A stretch of 34,126 bases of DNA from NCBI GenBank assembly GCA_041747435.1, contig JBGTFE010000036.1, positions 1 through 34,126 on the forward strand. Direction: 5' to 3'. A program made the position numbers and the translations under genes. The notes beneath the pieces were generated by a model. It saw nothing but the letters and a program-made list of their open reading frames with translations. It was not told where the DNA came from and did no database searches. Shown here in pieces: positions 7,319-16,500 of the stretch (its first letter is position 1; every line of letters begins with the position of its first letter). The stretch is from JBGTFE01 sp041747435. GTDB taxonomy: Bacteria; Acidobacteriota; Blastocatellia; Pyrinomonadales; Pyrinomonadaceae.

Positions 7319-10300
7319 GTGAGCGAAAAGACAGAAAATATTTCCGAATATATTTCCGAAAATTTCGGAGCGAACGCGAGCTACGTCGAGGGTTTGTTGA
7401 ATCGATACAAAAGCGATCCGAACTCGGTCGACGAATCATGGCGCGCGTATTTTGAAGAAATTGTGGGCGGCAAAGCCCCGAAATCCGGCGTCGAAGCGCA
7501 GCCCGCTGCCGAAAAACCGGCGGAAAAACAGGTCGCGCCTCAACCCAACCTTTCCACGGGCGCAGAGGCAAAACCGATCACCGGCATCGCGAAAAAGATC
7601 GTCGAGAATATGGAGGAAAGCTTGACCGTTCCGACTGCAACGAGCGTTCGCAGTTTGCCGGTTAAGATTTTGGAGGAAAACCGGCGCATCATCAACGAGC
7701 ACTTGCGATCGCAGGGACGCGGCAAAGTTTCGTTCACGCATTTGATCGCCTGGGCGATAATTAAGGCGATAAAGATCTATCCGCAAATGAACTTCGGCTA
7801 CGGTTTTGTAAACGGCGCGCCTTCGCGTTTGGAAAACGAGTCCATAAATTTCGGGATCGCGATCGACATCGAGAAAAAGGACGGCTCGCGCAATTTACTC
7901 GTTCCGAACATTCAGGGCGCGAACAGAATGAATTTCGCCGAATTTTTCGACGCTTACAATCAGACCGTTTATAAAGCGCGTGAGGGAAAATTGGAAATCG
8001 CGGATTTTCAAGCGACCACCGTGACGCTGACAAATCCCGGAACGATCGGCACGATCTCATCGAATCCGCGCCTGATGAGCGGGCAAAGCGTGATCGTCGC
8101 AACCGGCGCGATCGAATATCCGGCTGAATATCAAGCGATGACCGCCGCCGCGCTTTCGCAGCTTGGAATCAGCAAAACGATGACGCTGACATCGACCTAC
8201 GATCACCGCGTAATCCAGGGCGCTGAAAGCGGATTGTTTCTGGCAAAAATTCATGAATTTTTGATCGGGCAGCACGGTTATTACGACGAAGTTTTTGAAA
8301 ATCTCGAAATAAATTATCCGCCGCTTCGCTTTGCGCAGGATTATAACCCGGCGCTTTTTGGCGGAGACGCGACGAACGAGCAGATCGAAAAACAAGCAAA
8401 CGTTTTGCAGCTTATCAATGCCTACCGAATTCGCGGACATTTGCTCGCGGACATCGATCCGCTCAATATGACCGCGCATTACACGCCAGAACTCGATCTT
8501 GAAAACTACGGTTTGACGATCTGGGATCTTGACCGCGAGTTTATCACCGGCGGGCTGCACGGAACGAAAACGGCTACTTTGCGCGAAATTCTTTCGATTC
8601 TTCGCCGCGCATATTGCGGTAAGGTCGGCATCGAATATCGACATATCCAAAGCAAAAACGAGAAAGAATGGATTCGCGAACAGATAAGGCAGCAGTTTGT
8701 CGATGTCGAACCGCTCGCGCTCGAGATAAAAAAAGATCTATTGCAAAAGCTTATTGAGGCTGAGCAGTTTGAGCAGTTTTTGCACAAAAAATATCTCGGG
8801 CAGAAGCGCTTTTCACTCGAAGGCACCGAAACCGTAATTCCGCTTCTTGATCAATTGGTCGAAAACGCGTCCGAAAAAGGCGTCGAGGAAATTTTTATGG
8901 GAATGGCGCATCGCGGGCGCTTGAATGTTCTTTCGAACATCGTCGGCGACGCCGAAAAAGGCGACATGGCGGAGCGCATTTTTACCGTTTTTGAAGGCAC
9001 TTCGCATCCGTCGTTTCCGGCTGATGAAGGCGACGTAAAATATCATCAGGGCGCGCTTGGCAACAAAAAAACCAAAAACGGACGGGAGATAAAGATCCAA
9101 CTTTCGAGCAATCCTTCGCATTTGGAATTTGTCGATCCTGTCGTTGAAGGAATGGCGCGGGCGCGTCAGGATGAGTTGCTCGAAGCCGACAATATAACGG
9201 CGCGCGATGTTGTCCATGACAAAATTTTGCCCGTTTTGCTGCACGGCGATGCCGCTTTTGCCGGGCAAGGAATCGTGATGGAAACGCTCCAGCTCGCGAG
9301 CTTGCGCGGTTATCGCACCGGCGGCACGATCCATATCATCATCAATAATCAGATCGGTTTTACAACGACACCCGAAGCCGGGCGCAGCTCGATATATTCG
9401 ACGGACGCCGCGCACATCACGCAAACACCGGTCTTTCACATCAACGGCGACGATCCGGAAGCGGCATATCGTGTTGTAAGAATAGCGCTCGATTACCGTC
9501 AGGAATTTAACAAAGACGTCGTGCTCGACCTCGTCGGTTTCCGGCGTTTGGGACACAACGAAGGCGACGAGCCGAGTTACACGCAGCCATTGATGTATGC
9601 GCGCGTCAAAGCGCATCCGGGCGTGCGTCACATCTACGCGCAAAAGCTTATTCGCGAAGATACAATTTCAAGCGAAGAATTAGATACGATGACCGCGGCG
9701 ACGATCGAAAAATACGAAGGAATTTTGCAGCGCGCGAAGCAGATCGCTTCTGAAAAACCGGCGAAAGCGCCGCTTGCTTCGGAAAATCCGGACGAAGACG
9801 GATCAACCGTTTTGGAAACCGGAATTTCGCCGGAAACCCTGCAAACGGTGGCGGAGAAGATTTCGCTGGTGCCGGAAGGCTTCGGAATCAATCCGAAAAT
9901 GGTCGGACAGCTTGCGCGCCGCGCAAAAATGGGCGCTGGCGAAGTTCCGATGGATTGGGGTTTTGCCGAAGCGATCGCGTTCGGTTCTTTGGTTTTGGAA
10001 GGCGCGTATGTTCGGCTGAGCGGACAGGATTCGGGGCGCGGAACTTTTTCGCATCGCCATGCTTTGATGTACGACACAAACACGGGGAAAGTGTGGTGTC
10101 CGCTCGGCGAACTCGAATCTCCGGAAAATCCGAAAGCGCGTTTTCAGGTTTTTGACAGCTCGCTTTCCGAAAACGGCGTGCTCGGTTTTGAATACGGTTA
10201 TTCGATGATGGCGGGCAGCAGTCTTGTGATGTGGGAAGCGCAATTTGGCGATTTTTCAAACGGCGCTCAAGTGATCGTTGATCAATATATTGCGGCATCC

Positions 10301-11053
10301 GAAGAAAAATGGAAGCAAAAATGTCGGCTCGTGATGCTTTTGCCGCACGGCTACGAAGGTCAGGGACCGGAACATTCTTCTGCGCGTCTCGAAAGATATT
10401 TGCAGCTTTGCGCGGAAAATAACCTGCAAGTTTGTTATCCGACAACTCCGGCGCAATACTTTCATATGCTCAGGCGCCAGGTAAAACAGGAAATCGCGCG
10501 ACCTCTGATCGTGATGACGCCAAAGAGTTTACTTCGATTGCCTGCCGCCGCGTCTAAAGTCGAAGATTTAACTTCGGGCGGATTTCAGCCGGTTCTCGAT
10601 GACGCGGCGATCGGAGACCGGACAAAGATAAAACGCGTTGTTTTATGTTCGGGTAAAGTCTTTTATGATCTCGATGCCGCGCGTGAGGATGCGCGCGACC
10701 AGCGCACGGCGATCGTTCGGCTCGAACAATTTTACCCGTTTCCGGCTCAAAAATTAAAGGAAGTTTTTGCTTCGTATGAGAACGCTTCGGAAATCTTTTG
10801 GACGCAGGAAGAACCGAAAAATATGGGCGGCTGGACGTTCGTCGAAGAACGCTTGCGCGAAATTTTACCGGCGAGTGTCGGCTTGAAATACGTCGGCAGA
10901 GCGCCTTCCGCAAGCCCGGCGACGGGCTCGTATGCAATTCATGAATTCGAGCAAAAACAGATCGTCGAGGAAGCGCTTCTGAAAGATTCGGACGAGATAT
11001 CGGCGGCAAGTAAACCGGAAATCACAGAAAAGATCGCCCCGGCGGGTGCTTAA
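7319..11053 (+). CDS. kgd: Multifunctional 2-oxoglutarate decarboxylase/dehydrogenase E1 with fused E2 succinyltransferase domain
   Basis: The 1244-residue chain has the architecture known from mycobacterial Kgd and corynebacterial OdhA. Residues 5-50 are the short E1 N-terminal segment (ENFGANASYVEGLLNRY). A Pro/Ala/Lys linker follows, then an E2 acyltransferase domain at about 95-325 with DHRVIQGAESG (His296) where classical E2 has HRxxDG. From about 340 on is the thiamine-diphosphate E1: GMAHRGRLNVL (near 528), HGDAAFAGQG (near 642), INNQIGFTT (near 677) and the C-terminal transketolase-like part ending near 1220. There is no lipoyl or subunit-binding domain, as in the actinobacterial enzymes, so lipoyl groups must come from another E2. 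The reaction is 2-oxoglutarate oxidation to succinyl-CoA, or decarboxylation, in the TCA cycle. The start is GTG, with a GAGGT rather far upstream (13 bases). Confidence 0.93.
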   Translation: MSEKTENISEYISENFGANASYVEGLLNRYKSDPNSVDESWRAYFEEIVGGKAPKSGVEAQPAAEKPAEKQVAPQPNLSTGAEAKPITGIAKKIVENMEESLTVPTATSVRSLPVKILEENRRIINEHLRSQGRGKVSFTHLIAWAIIKAIKIYPQMNFGYGFVNGAPSRLENESINFGIAIDIEKKDGSRNLLVPNIQGANRMNFAEFFDAYNQTVYKAREGKLEIADFQATTVTLTNPGTIGTISSNPRLMSGQSVIVATGAIEYPAEYQAMTAAALSQLGISKTMTLTSTYDHRVIQGAESGLFLAKIHEFLIGQHGYYDEVFENLEINYPPLRFAQDYNPALFGGDATNEQIEKQANVLQLINAYRIRGHLLADIDPLNMTAHYTPELDLENYGLTIWDLDREFITGGLHGTKTATLREILSILRRAYCGKVGIEYRHIQSKNEKEWIREQIRQQFVDVEPLALEIKKDLLQKLIEAEQFEQFLHKKYLGQKRFSLEGTETVIPLLDQLVENASEKGVEEIFMGMAHRGRLNVLSNIVGDAEKGDMAERIFTVFEGTSHPSFPADEGDVKYHQGALGNKKTKNGREIKIQLSSNPSHLEFVDPVVEGMARARQDELLEADNITARDVVHDKILPVLLHGDAAFAGQGIVMETLQLASLRGYRTGGTIHIIINNQIGFTTTPEAGRSSIYSTDAAHITQTPVFHINGDDPEAAYRVVRIALDYRQEFNKDVVLDLVGFRRLGHNEGDEPSYTQPLMYARVKAHPGVRHIYAQKLIREDTISSEELDTMTAATIEKYEGILQRAKQIASEKPAKAPLASENPDEDGSTVLETGISPETLQTVAEKISLVPEGFGINPKMVGQLARRAKMGAGEVPMDWGFAEAIAFGSLVLEGAYVRLSGQDSGRGTFSHRHALMYDTNTGKVWCPLGELESPENPKARFQVFDSSLSENGVLGFEYGYSMMAGSSLVMWEAQFGDFSNGAQVIVDQYIAASEEKWKQKCRLVMLLPHGYEGQGPEHSSARLERYLQLCAENNLQVCYPTTPAQYFHMLRRQVKQEIARPLIVMTPKSLLRLPAAASKVEDLTSGGFQPVLDDAAIGDRTKIKRVVLCSGKVFYDLDAAREDARDQRTAIVRLEQFYPFPAQKLKEVFASYENASEIFWTQEEPKNMGGWTFVEERLREILPASVGLKYVGRAPSASPATGSYAIHEFEQKQIVEEALLKDSDEISAASKPEITEKIAPAGA

Positions 11054-11060
11054 CTAAATT

Positions 11061-11588
11061 ATGGCAAAAAAAGAAGTTGTCTGGCTGATAATTAAACTCA
11101 TCGGCGTCTATTTTGTATATTCGACCGTCGTTGCGGCGTTCATTTTGATCAGCTCGGTTTATGCCTACATTCAGCTTCCCGCACCGCCGAGATTCGGGAA
11201 AACTGAAAATCAGGCGGCGAACTTTCAGACAATTTCGCCCGGAATAAATCCGACGCAGAGTAATTCGACGACAGCCGCGCCTGAGATCGAAACTCCGGTT
11301 GAAAAAGCGAAAAACGACGCCTTAAAGGAATTGTTGTTGAATTTGTTTCTGACCGTACTTTACGGTTTATTTGCCTGGTATTTGATCCGCGACGGGCGAT
11401 TTCTTTTCGCGGTTTTGAATCGCGAAGCGCCGTTTGACGAATCGGGAAAACCGGTCGAAACCGATGCGTTTCCGCTTGCGAGAAAAAAGGAAAGCGTTGT
11501 AACAACGCTTAATCTTTCTGACGATAAAAGAGAAGAAACGCTTACGGAAGAACGCTCTGAAAGTATTTTTTCGGACGAGCCGCAATAA
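11061..11588 (+). CDS. Two-TM membrane protein of unknown function
   Basis: This 175-residue protein has two hydrophobic stretches: residues 6-34 (VVWLIIKLIGVYFVYSTVV) and about 93-118 (LLLNLFLTVLYGLFAWYLI). A Thr/Asn/Pro-rich loop (about 45-80) separates them and a charged tail follows. The most likely topology is a hairpin with both ends in the cytoplasm and the loop outside. I do not recognise a family. It begins 7 bases after the 2-oxoglutarate enzyme stop and ends 12 bases before the CapA-like gene, so it is probably translated from the same mRNA. No Shine-Dalgarno stands out. Confidence 0.7.
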   Translation: MAKKEVVWLIIKLIGVYFVYSTVVAAFILISSVYAYIQLPAPPRFGKTENQAANFQTISPGINPTQSNSTTAAPEIETPVEKAKNDALKELLLNLFLTVLYGLFAWYLIRDGRFLFAVLNREAPFDESGKPVETDAFPLARKKESVVTTLNLSDDKREETLTEERSESIFSDEPQ

Positions 11589-11600
11589 AGTTTTGAATTT

Positions 11601-12713
11601 ATGTTGAAAAAAAATCTGTCAATCTATTTAACGTTTGCGCTCGGCATTTTTATACTTCTCGCTTGCCAGACGAAAAAAGTTGAAAGCGAGGAAACAAATA
11701 ATTCCGCGAACGCCGCACCGACGCCAACGAGGTCGAATGAGCCGATAACGATCGCCGCAGTCGGCGACATCATGCTCGGCTCGACGTCGATAAACGATAC
11801 GTTTCTGCCGCCAAACGACGGCGCGGACATTTTGAAGGAAGTCACGCCGATCTTATCAAAAGCGGACATTGCTTTCGGCAATCTCGAAGGTCCGATGCTC
11901 GAAGGCGGCTCGACGACAAAATGCTCGCCAAGATCAACGCGCTGTTTTGCCTTTCGCATGCCGACGCGCTACGGCAAACTATTAAAAGACGCGGGTTTTG
12001 ACGTTTTGAGTTTGGCAAACAATCACGCCGGAGATTTTGGCGATTACGGGCGCGAAAGCACACAAAAAACGCTCGATGCGCTCGGAATAAAACACGCCGG
12101 AAGCGACAAATCGCAATTTACGACGGCAATCGTCGAATCAAAAGGAAAAAAGGTTGCGTTTATCGGTTTTGCCCACAACAGCATCACGCCGAACGTCAAT
12201 GATCTTGATTTTGCAAGACAACTTGTGGAACAAGCCAATAAAAAAGCCGATCTTGTTGTCGTCTCTTTCCACGGCGGCGCGGAAGGCACGGATTCGCAGC
12301 ACGTTCCGAATCGGACGGAAATTTTTGCAGGCGAGCAACGCGGAAATCTTCCGCTTTTTGCCCGCACCGTCATCGATGCCGGCGCCGATCTCGTGCTCGG
12401 ACACGGTCCGCACGTTCTGCGCGGAATGGAAATTTATAAAGACCGTTTGATCGCCTATTCAATGGGAAATTTCGCGACTTACGGAATGTTCACGCTGCGC
12501 GCCGAAACGGCTTTGACCGCAATTTTTGAAATTACGCTCGAAGCCGACGGAAAATTCAAAAGCGGCAAACTTCACGCCGGCAAACAGCTCGGCAAAGGCG
12601 GACCTTCACTCGACAAATCAGGCGAAGCGATCCGAAAAATTCGTGATCTTTCGACTGCCGATTTTCCGACAACCGCGCCGAAAATTGCCGACGACGGAGC
12701 GTTTACAAGGTAG
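11601..12713 (+). CDS. CapA-family (PGA_cap) metallophosphatase-like lipoprotein
   Basis: The N-terminus has a lipobox (FILLAC, Cys22), so the protein should be lipidated and held at a membrane. A Thr/Ser/Pro/Asn linker leads into a PGA_cap domain at about residues 50-300. Its metal-site-like motifs are in order: AAVGDIMLGS, GNLEGPM, LSLANNHAGDFG, VVSFHGG, and GHGPHVLRG followed by YSMGNF. CapA/PgsA proteins take part in poly-gamma-glutamate capsule synthesis or transport, but many homologues sit in genomes without capB/capC. No cap genes are seen here, so the substrate is open. The gene ends 8 bases from the convergent gene on the other strand, with no obvious terminator between. Confidence 0.88.
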   Translation: MLKKNLSIYLTFALGIFILLACQTKKVESEETNNSANAAPTPTRSNEPITIAAVGDIMLGSTSINDTFLPPNDGADILKEVTPILSKADIAFGNLEGPMLEGGSTTKCSPRSTRCFAFRMPTRYGKLLKDAGFDVLSLANNHAGDFGDYGRESTQKTLDALGIKHAGSDKSQFTTAIVESKGKKVAFIGFAHNSITPNVNDLDFARQLVEQANKKADLVVVSFHGGAEGTDSQHVPNRTEIFAGEQRGNLPLFARTVIDAGADLVLGHGPHVLRGMEIYKDRLIAYSMGNFATYGMFTLRAETALTAIFEITLEADGKFKSGKLHAGKQLGKGGPSLDKSGEAIRKIRDLSTADFPTTAPKIADDGAFTR

Positions 12714-12721
12714 CAAAAATT

Positions 12722-13564
12722 TCACTTTTCAGCTTTCGCCTTTTCTTTTTCGGCTTTCTTTTCAATTTCTTTTATTAATCTAGCGGCGTGATTGCGCGCG
12801 ATGAGCGGAATTCGCTCATCGTTGGTCAACTGCGTGAGAAACGGGATCATCTGCAACGGGTCCGAAATCTCATCGCGCTTCATATAACTGTCGAGGGCGT
12901 CCATTAAGCCCGGCGTTTCGAGCGGCTGATTCCGGCGCGCAACGCTTACATCAAACATCCAGATGAATTGATTGGCGATCTTTCGGTATTCGTTCTGCAG
13001 CATTTTGGCATCCTTGTTTTGTGTCCAATTGAATGCCGCGACGCGTTCGCGCCCGTCTTTTTTCATTTTGACTTTTAACTCTCCGAGATGCCCGTAATTT
13101 CTTTCCGCATCTTGATAATTTTCCGTCGAATTCAAAAAATCCAGCGCCGCAAACGCGCTTTTTACCTTTTCAAGCGAGGCTTGGGAAAGTCGGATCGGAT
13201 CGGAAACCGCTTCCTCAAAATCCTGTTTCATAAAAGTGATCTTTCCGTTTCCATCTCCGTCGTGCTCGATAAAAATTTGCGTGATAAGAAATTGCGATTG
13301 GAAAAATTCGTAAAAATAAACCGAACTGACTATCGAATTCTGAGAAGTTTTTGGGGACTCGTTTACCGGACGCTCGTTTCTTTTGGTGACGGTTTTCACC
13401 GGAGTTTCTTCTGCCTGTGGAGTTGTCGTCGGAGTTGGCGTGGTTTTTACGGGTTCCGCCGGCGCCTTTCTCGTCGTTTTGCGTTTCTTTGTCTGTCCGG
13501 CGATCAGTGGCGGTATCGTCAAAAATATTGTCAAAAATATGATTACTAGACCGGTTCTTTTCAT
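12722..13564 (-). CDS. Exported hypothetical protein with Thr/Pro-rich linker
   Basis: The 280-residue product has a signal peptide (residues 1-23, ending IAGQ) and a basic Thr/Pro/Lys linker at about 25-75. A folded part follows with HDGDGNGKITF at residues 101-111. That looks like the first half of a calcium EF-hand loop (D102, D104, N106, G107, I109), but position 12 is Lys, so a functional calcium site is doubtful. A second half is rich in Arg, Asn and Trp (FNWTQNKDAK, FIWMFDV) and the end is a Lys/Glu/Ala helix. I do not recognise a named family. It starts 14 bases after the smc stop on the same strand, so it probably shares the smc transcript. Confidence 0.75.
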   Translation of the reverse strand: MKRTGLVIIFLTIFLTIPPLIAGQTKKRKTTRKAPAEPVKTTPTPTTTPQAEETPVKTVTKRNERPVNESPKTSQNSIVSSVYFYEFFQSQFLITQIFIEHDGDGNGKITFMKQDFEEAVSDPIRLSQASLEKVKSAFAALDFLNSTENYQDAERNYGHLGELKVKMKKDGRERVAAFNWTQNKDAKMLQNEYRKIANQFIWMFDVSVARRNQPLETPGLMDALDSYMKRDEISDPLQMIPFLTQLTNDERIPLIARNHAARLIKEIEKKAEKEKAKAEK

Positions 13565-13578
13565 TTTTTGAGTGAATT

Positions 13579-16500
13579 TTATTCGAATCGTACCGATACG
13601 ACCTTTGAGATTCCGGCTTCCTGCATCGTCACGCCGTAAAGCGCGCGCGCCGCTTCCATCGTGCGTTTGTTGTGTGTGATGACGATAAATTGCGTTTTAG
13701 AACTCATTTCTTCTATCTTTGTGACGAAGCGTCCGACGTTTGCATCGTCAAGCGGCGCATCGACTTCGTCCAAAAGGCAAAACGGTGACGGTCGATACTT
13801 GAAAATTGCCAAAACGAGTGCAATCGCAGTCATCGCTTTTTCGCCGCCGGAAAGAAGCAGAATATTTTGCAGTCGTTTGCCCGGCGGCTGCGCCACGACT
13901 TCAATTCCGGCTTCGAGAACGTCTTCGGCTTCGAGCAGCGTCATTTCACCGCGTCCGCCGCCGAAAAGTTCGTGAAAATATTCCGTAAAATTGGCGTTTA
14001 TCGCTTCAAACGCCGTGCGGAATTTTTCTCTCGAACGCTCTTTGATCTCCCTCAACGCGGATTCTGCCGACGAAATGCTATCGACGATGTCCTGCCGCTG
14101 CGATGTCAAAAACGTAAGGCGTTCTTCCGTTTCCGTCAATTCTTCAAGCGCGAGCATATTTATCGCGCCAAAATTATCCAATCTTTCACGCAGGTCTCGA
14201 ACATATTCGCTCGATAAATCCAAATCGAAATCTTTCGGGATTTCCTCCGTTTCGACCAGTTCAACCAGCGAAACGTTCAATTCCTGCGCGCATTTCTCGT
14301 TCAAGCTCTTGAGTCGCGTTACGGTTTCGGCTTGCTTTATTTCAATTTCGGCGCGTTGGTTTCGGCTTTCCGCCGCATTTTTATTCAGCTCAGCGAGCTC
14401 TTCGCTTATCGCATCCGCCTTTTCGCGCTCGAGTTTTAGATGCGTCGTCGCTTCGATGAGTTCGTTTTGTTCGGCTGCAAGTTCGTCCTCGGCAAATGAA
14501 ATTTTCTGTTCGATCGAGGCAACGGATTTCGTCAATTCCTGGATCTGACCCTGCATTTCAAGGATCTCGATATTGTGGCGCACTTGCCGTTCGCCAAGCT
14601 CTTTTTCCTCGTTATCGACGCGTTTCAAAGCGCTCTGAACCGAACGCTGCCGTTCCGCCGAAGTCGCCGCGAGCGTTCGTGTTTCGTTCAAAACCGCGTT
14701 TTCGTCATCGAGCCGACTTCGGGCTTCATTCAAATCCTTCGTGATCCTTTCGAGTCGCTGCGAGACGTCCGCGCGAGCCTCGTCGGCTTTCCGCACGTTG
14801 ACCCGCGCTTCTTCTTGCCTAGCCTGAATCTCAACAATCTCGTTTTCGATCTGAAGCGTCTCTTCGGAAACGATCTTTCGATGGCGTTCGGCGCGATCGA
14901 TTTCCTGCGCGATCGATTTTTCCTGAATTTCGATCCCAAGAATTTCGCGCTCGATCCTTCCGATAAAAGATTGCAGATCGACGATCTTTTCTTCCTTTTC
15001 AGTCAGATTTTCTAATGCTCTATCCGTTTCGCGCTCAGCTTTTTCGATTTCTGCAGCGAGTTTTTCTTTCTGTTTTTCTAGTTCTGAAAGCTCGCGTTTG
15101 AACGCAAGAAGCGACGAATTTTTCTCATCTGAACGCGCATTTCCGCAAACAAAAAGCTTGCCGCCGAAAGCCATATCGCCTTCGGGGTTTACGAAAATTC
15201 CGTCCCTTTTGGCTTCGATCCCGGCAAGATCGTCAACCAGTTTAGCCGACATTTCGCGCGGAAAAACTTCTTCCAAAACGGCGGCAAAATCTTCGGAAAC
15301 GCCGATTAGATCTGCGATTTGCGATTTGCGATTTGCGATTTCTTTTGCGTCTTTGCCGCTTTGCGTCTTTGCGTTACAAACCAAAATTGAAATCCGCCCC
15401 AGGTCGTTTTCGCTCAAAAACTTGATCGTTTTCCGCGCATCGGCTTCCGTTTCGACCAAAACCGTCTCCAAAAAAGCGCCGAAAAGATTTTCGACCGTTT
15501 TTTCCGCCGTTTCATCGACGCTAAATTTATCCGCCAGAATTCCCGAAAATTTCACGCCGATCTGTTTTTGCTCTTTAAAAAGTTTTTGGATCGAAGGCGC
15601 ATAGATCGCGCGTTTTTCTTCGAGCTCGCGCAGCGTTTCAAGCCTATGAACAGCTCGTGAAAAATCAGCGCGCAAACTGTTCTGCGCCGTTTCCGCAACC
15701 TGCATCAAAACTCTCGCTTTTCCGGCTTCTTCAAGCAAGATCGCTTTTTCGTTCTGCAAATTCGAGAGCTTTTCGCGCTCATTTTCCAAATTTTCCCTTA
15801 ATGATTCCGCTTCGCGCTGGTGTTCTGCGCGCGTTTCTTCGGCGCGGATCCCTTCGCGGCGCAAGCCTTCGGCGCGTTCACGAAGGCGTTCGATAGAATT
15901 TTCCAGCTGGCGTTCGATCTCCGTCAGCCGTTCAAACATCGAAGAATGTTGGAAAACTTCGGCGCGTGCCGTCTCAAGCGCGGCTTCGATCTCGTTTAAT
16001 TCATCAAGTTTTATTTTGTATTTCTTTTCGGCTTCGCGAAGCGCGTTTTGCGCCTCTTCGGCTTCGGCGCGTTCCTTTTGTTCTTCCCGGTCGAGACGTT
16101 CGAGCTCGGAATTAACAAGTTTCATCCGCACATCGATTGCTCCGATGTCCGTTTTCAAGCTTTCGGAACGCGCGGTGAGACTCGCGATCTGCTCATTTTG
16201 ATAACGATGCTCGCGGGTTGCACGATCGCGCGCAAGCGCATTTTCGGCGTGTTTTTGTCTAAGCTTGGATAGATCTTCCTCCGCGTCGCGAGCCGCCGTC
16301 GTCTCCGCGCGAAATTCGCCGTCCTTTTCCGCGACGCGCTCAAAGGTTTCGCGCTCGCGTCCTGCGGCTTCTTTCAGATTTTTTTCCAATTCCGCGACCG
16401 AATCCGTCAGAAAACTTCCTTCGGCGGAAAAAACTTGTCGCAACGAAACACGAAATTCCTCGCGCAAGATCTTGTATCGACGTGTTTTTGCTGCTTGTCG

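Noticed and set aside
8813..9643. A 276-codon minus-strand open frame
   Set aside because: It lies wholly inside the 2-oxoglutarate enzyme gene, whose motifs are intact on the plus strand. The antisense product has no recognisable domain.
14311..14320. CTTGAGT-like HAIR half-site
   Set aside because: It is inside the smc coding region with no partner half-site at 7 bases, so it is chance.
15314..15375. CRISPR-like array in smc
   Set aside because: The units are 7-8 bases long without spacers and the reading frame of SMC runs through them.
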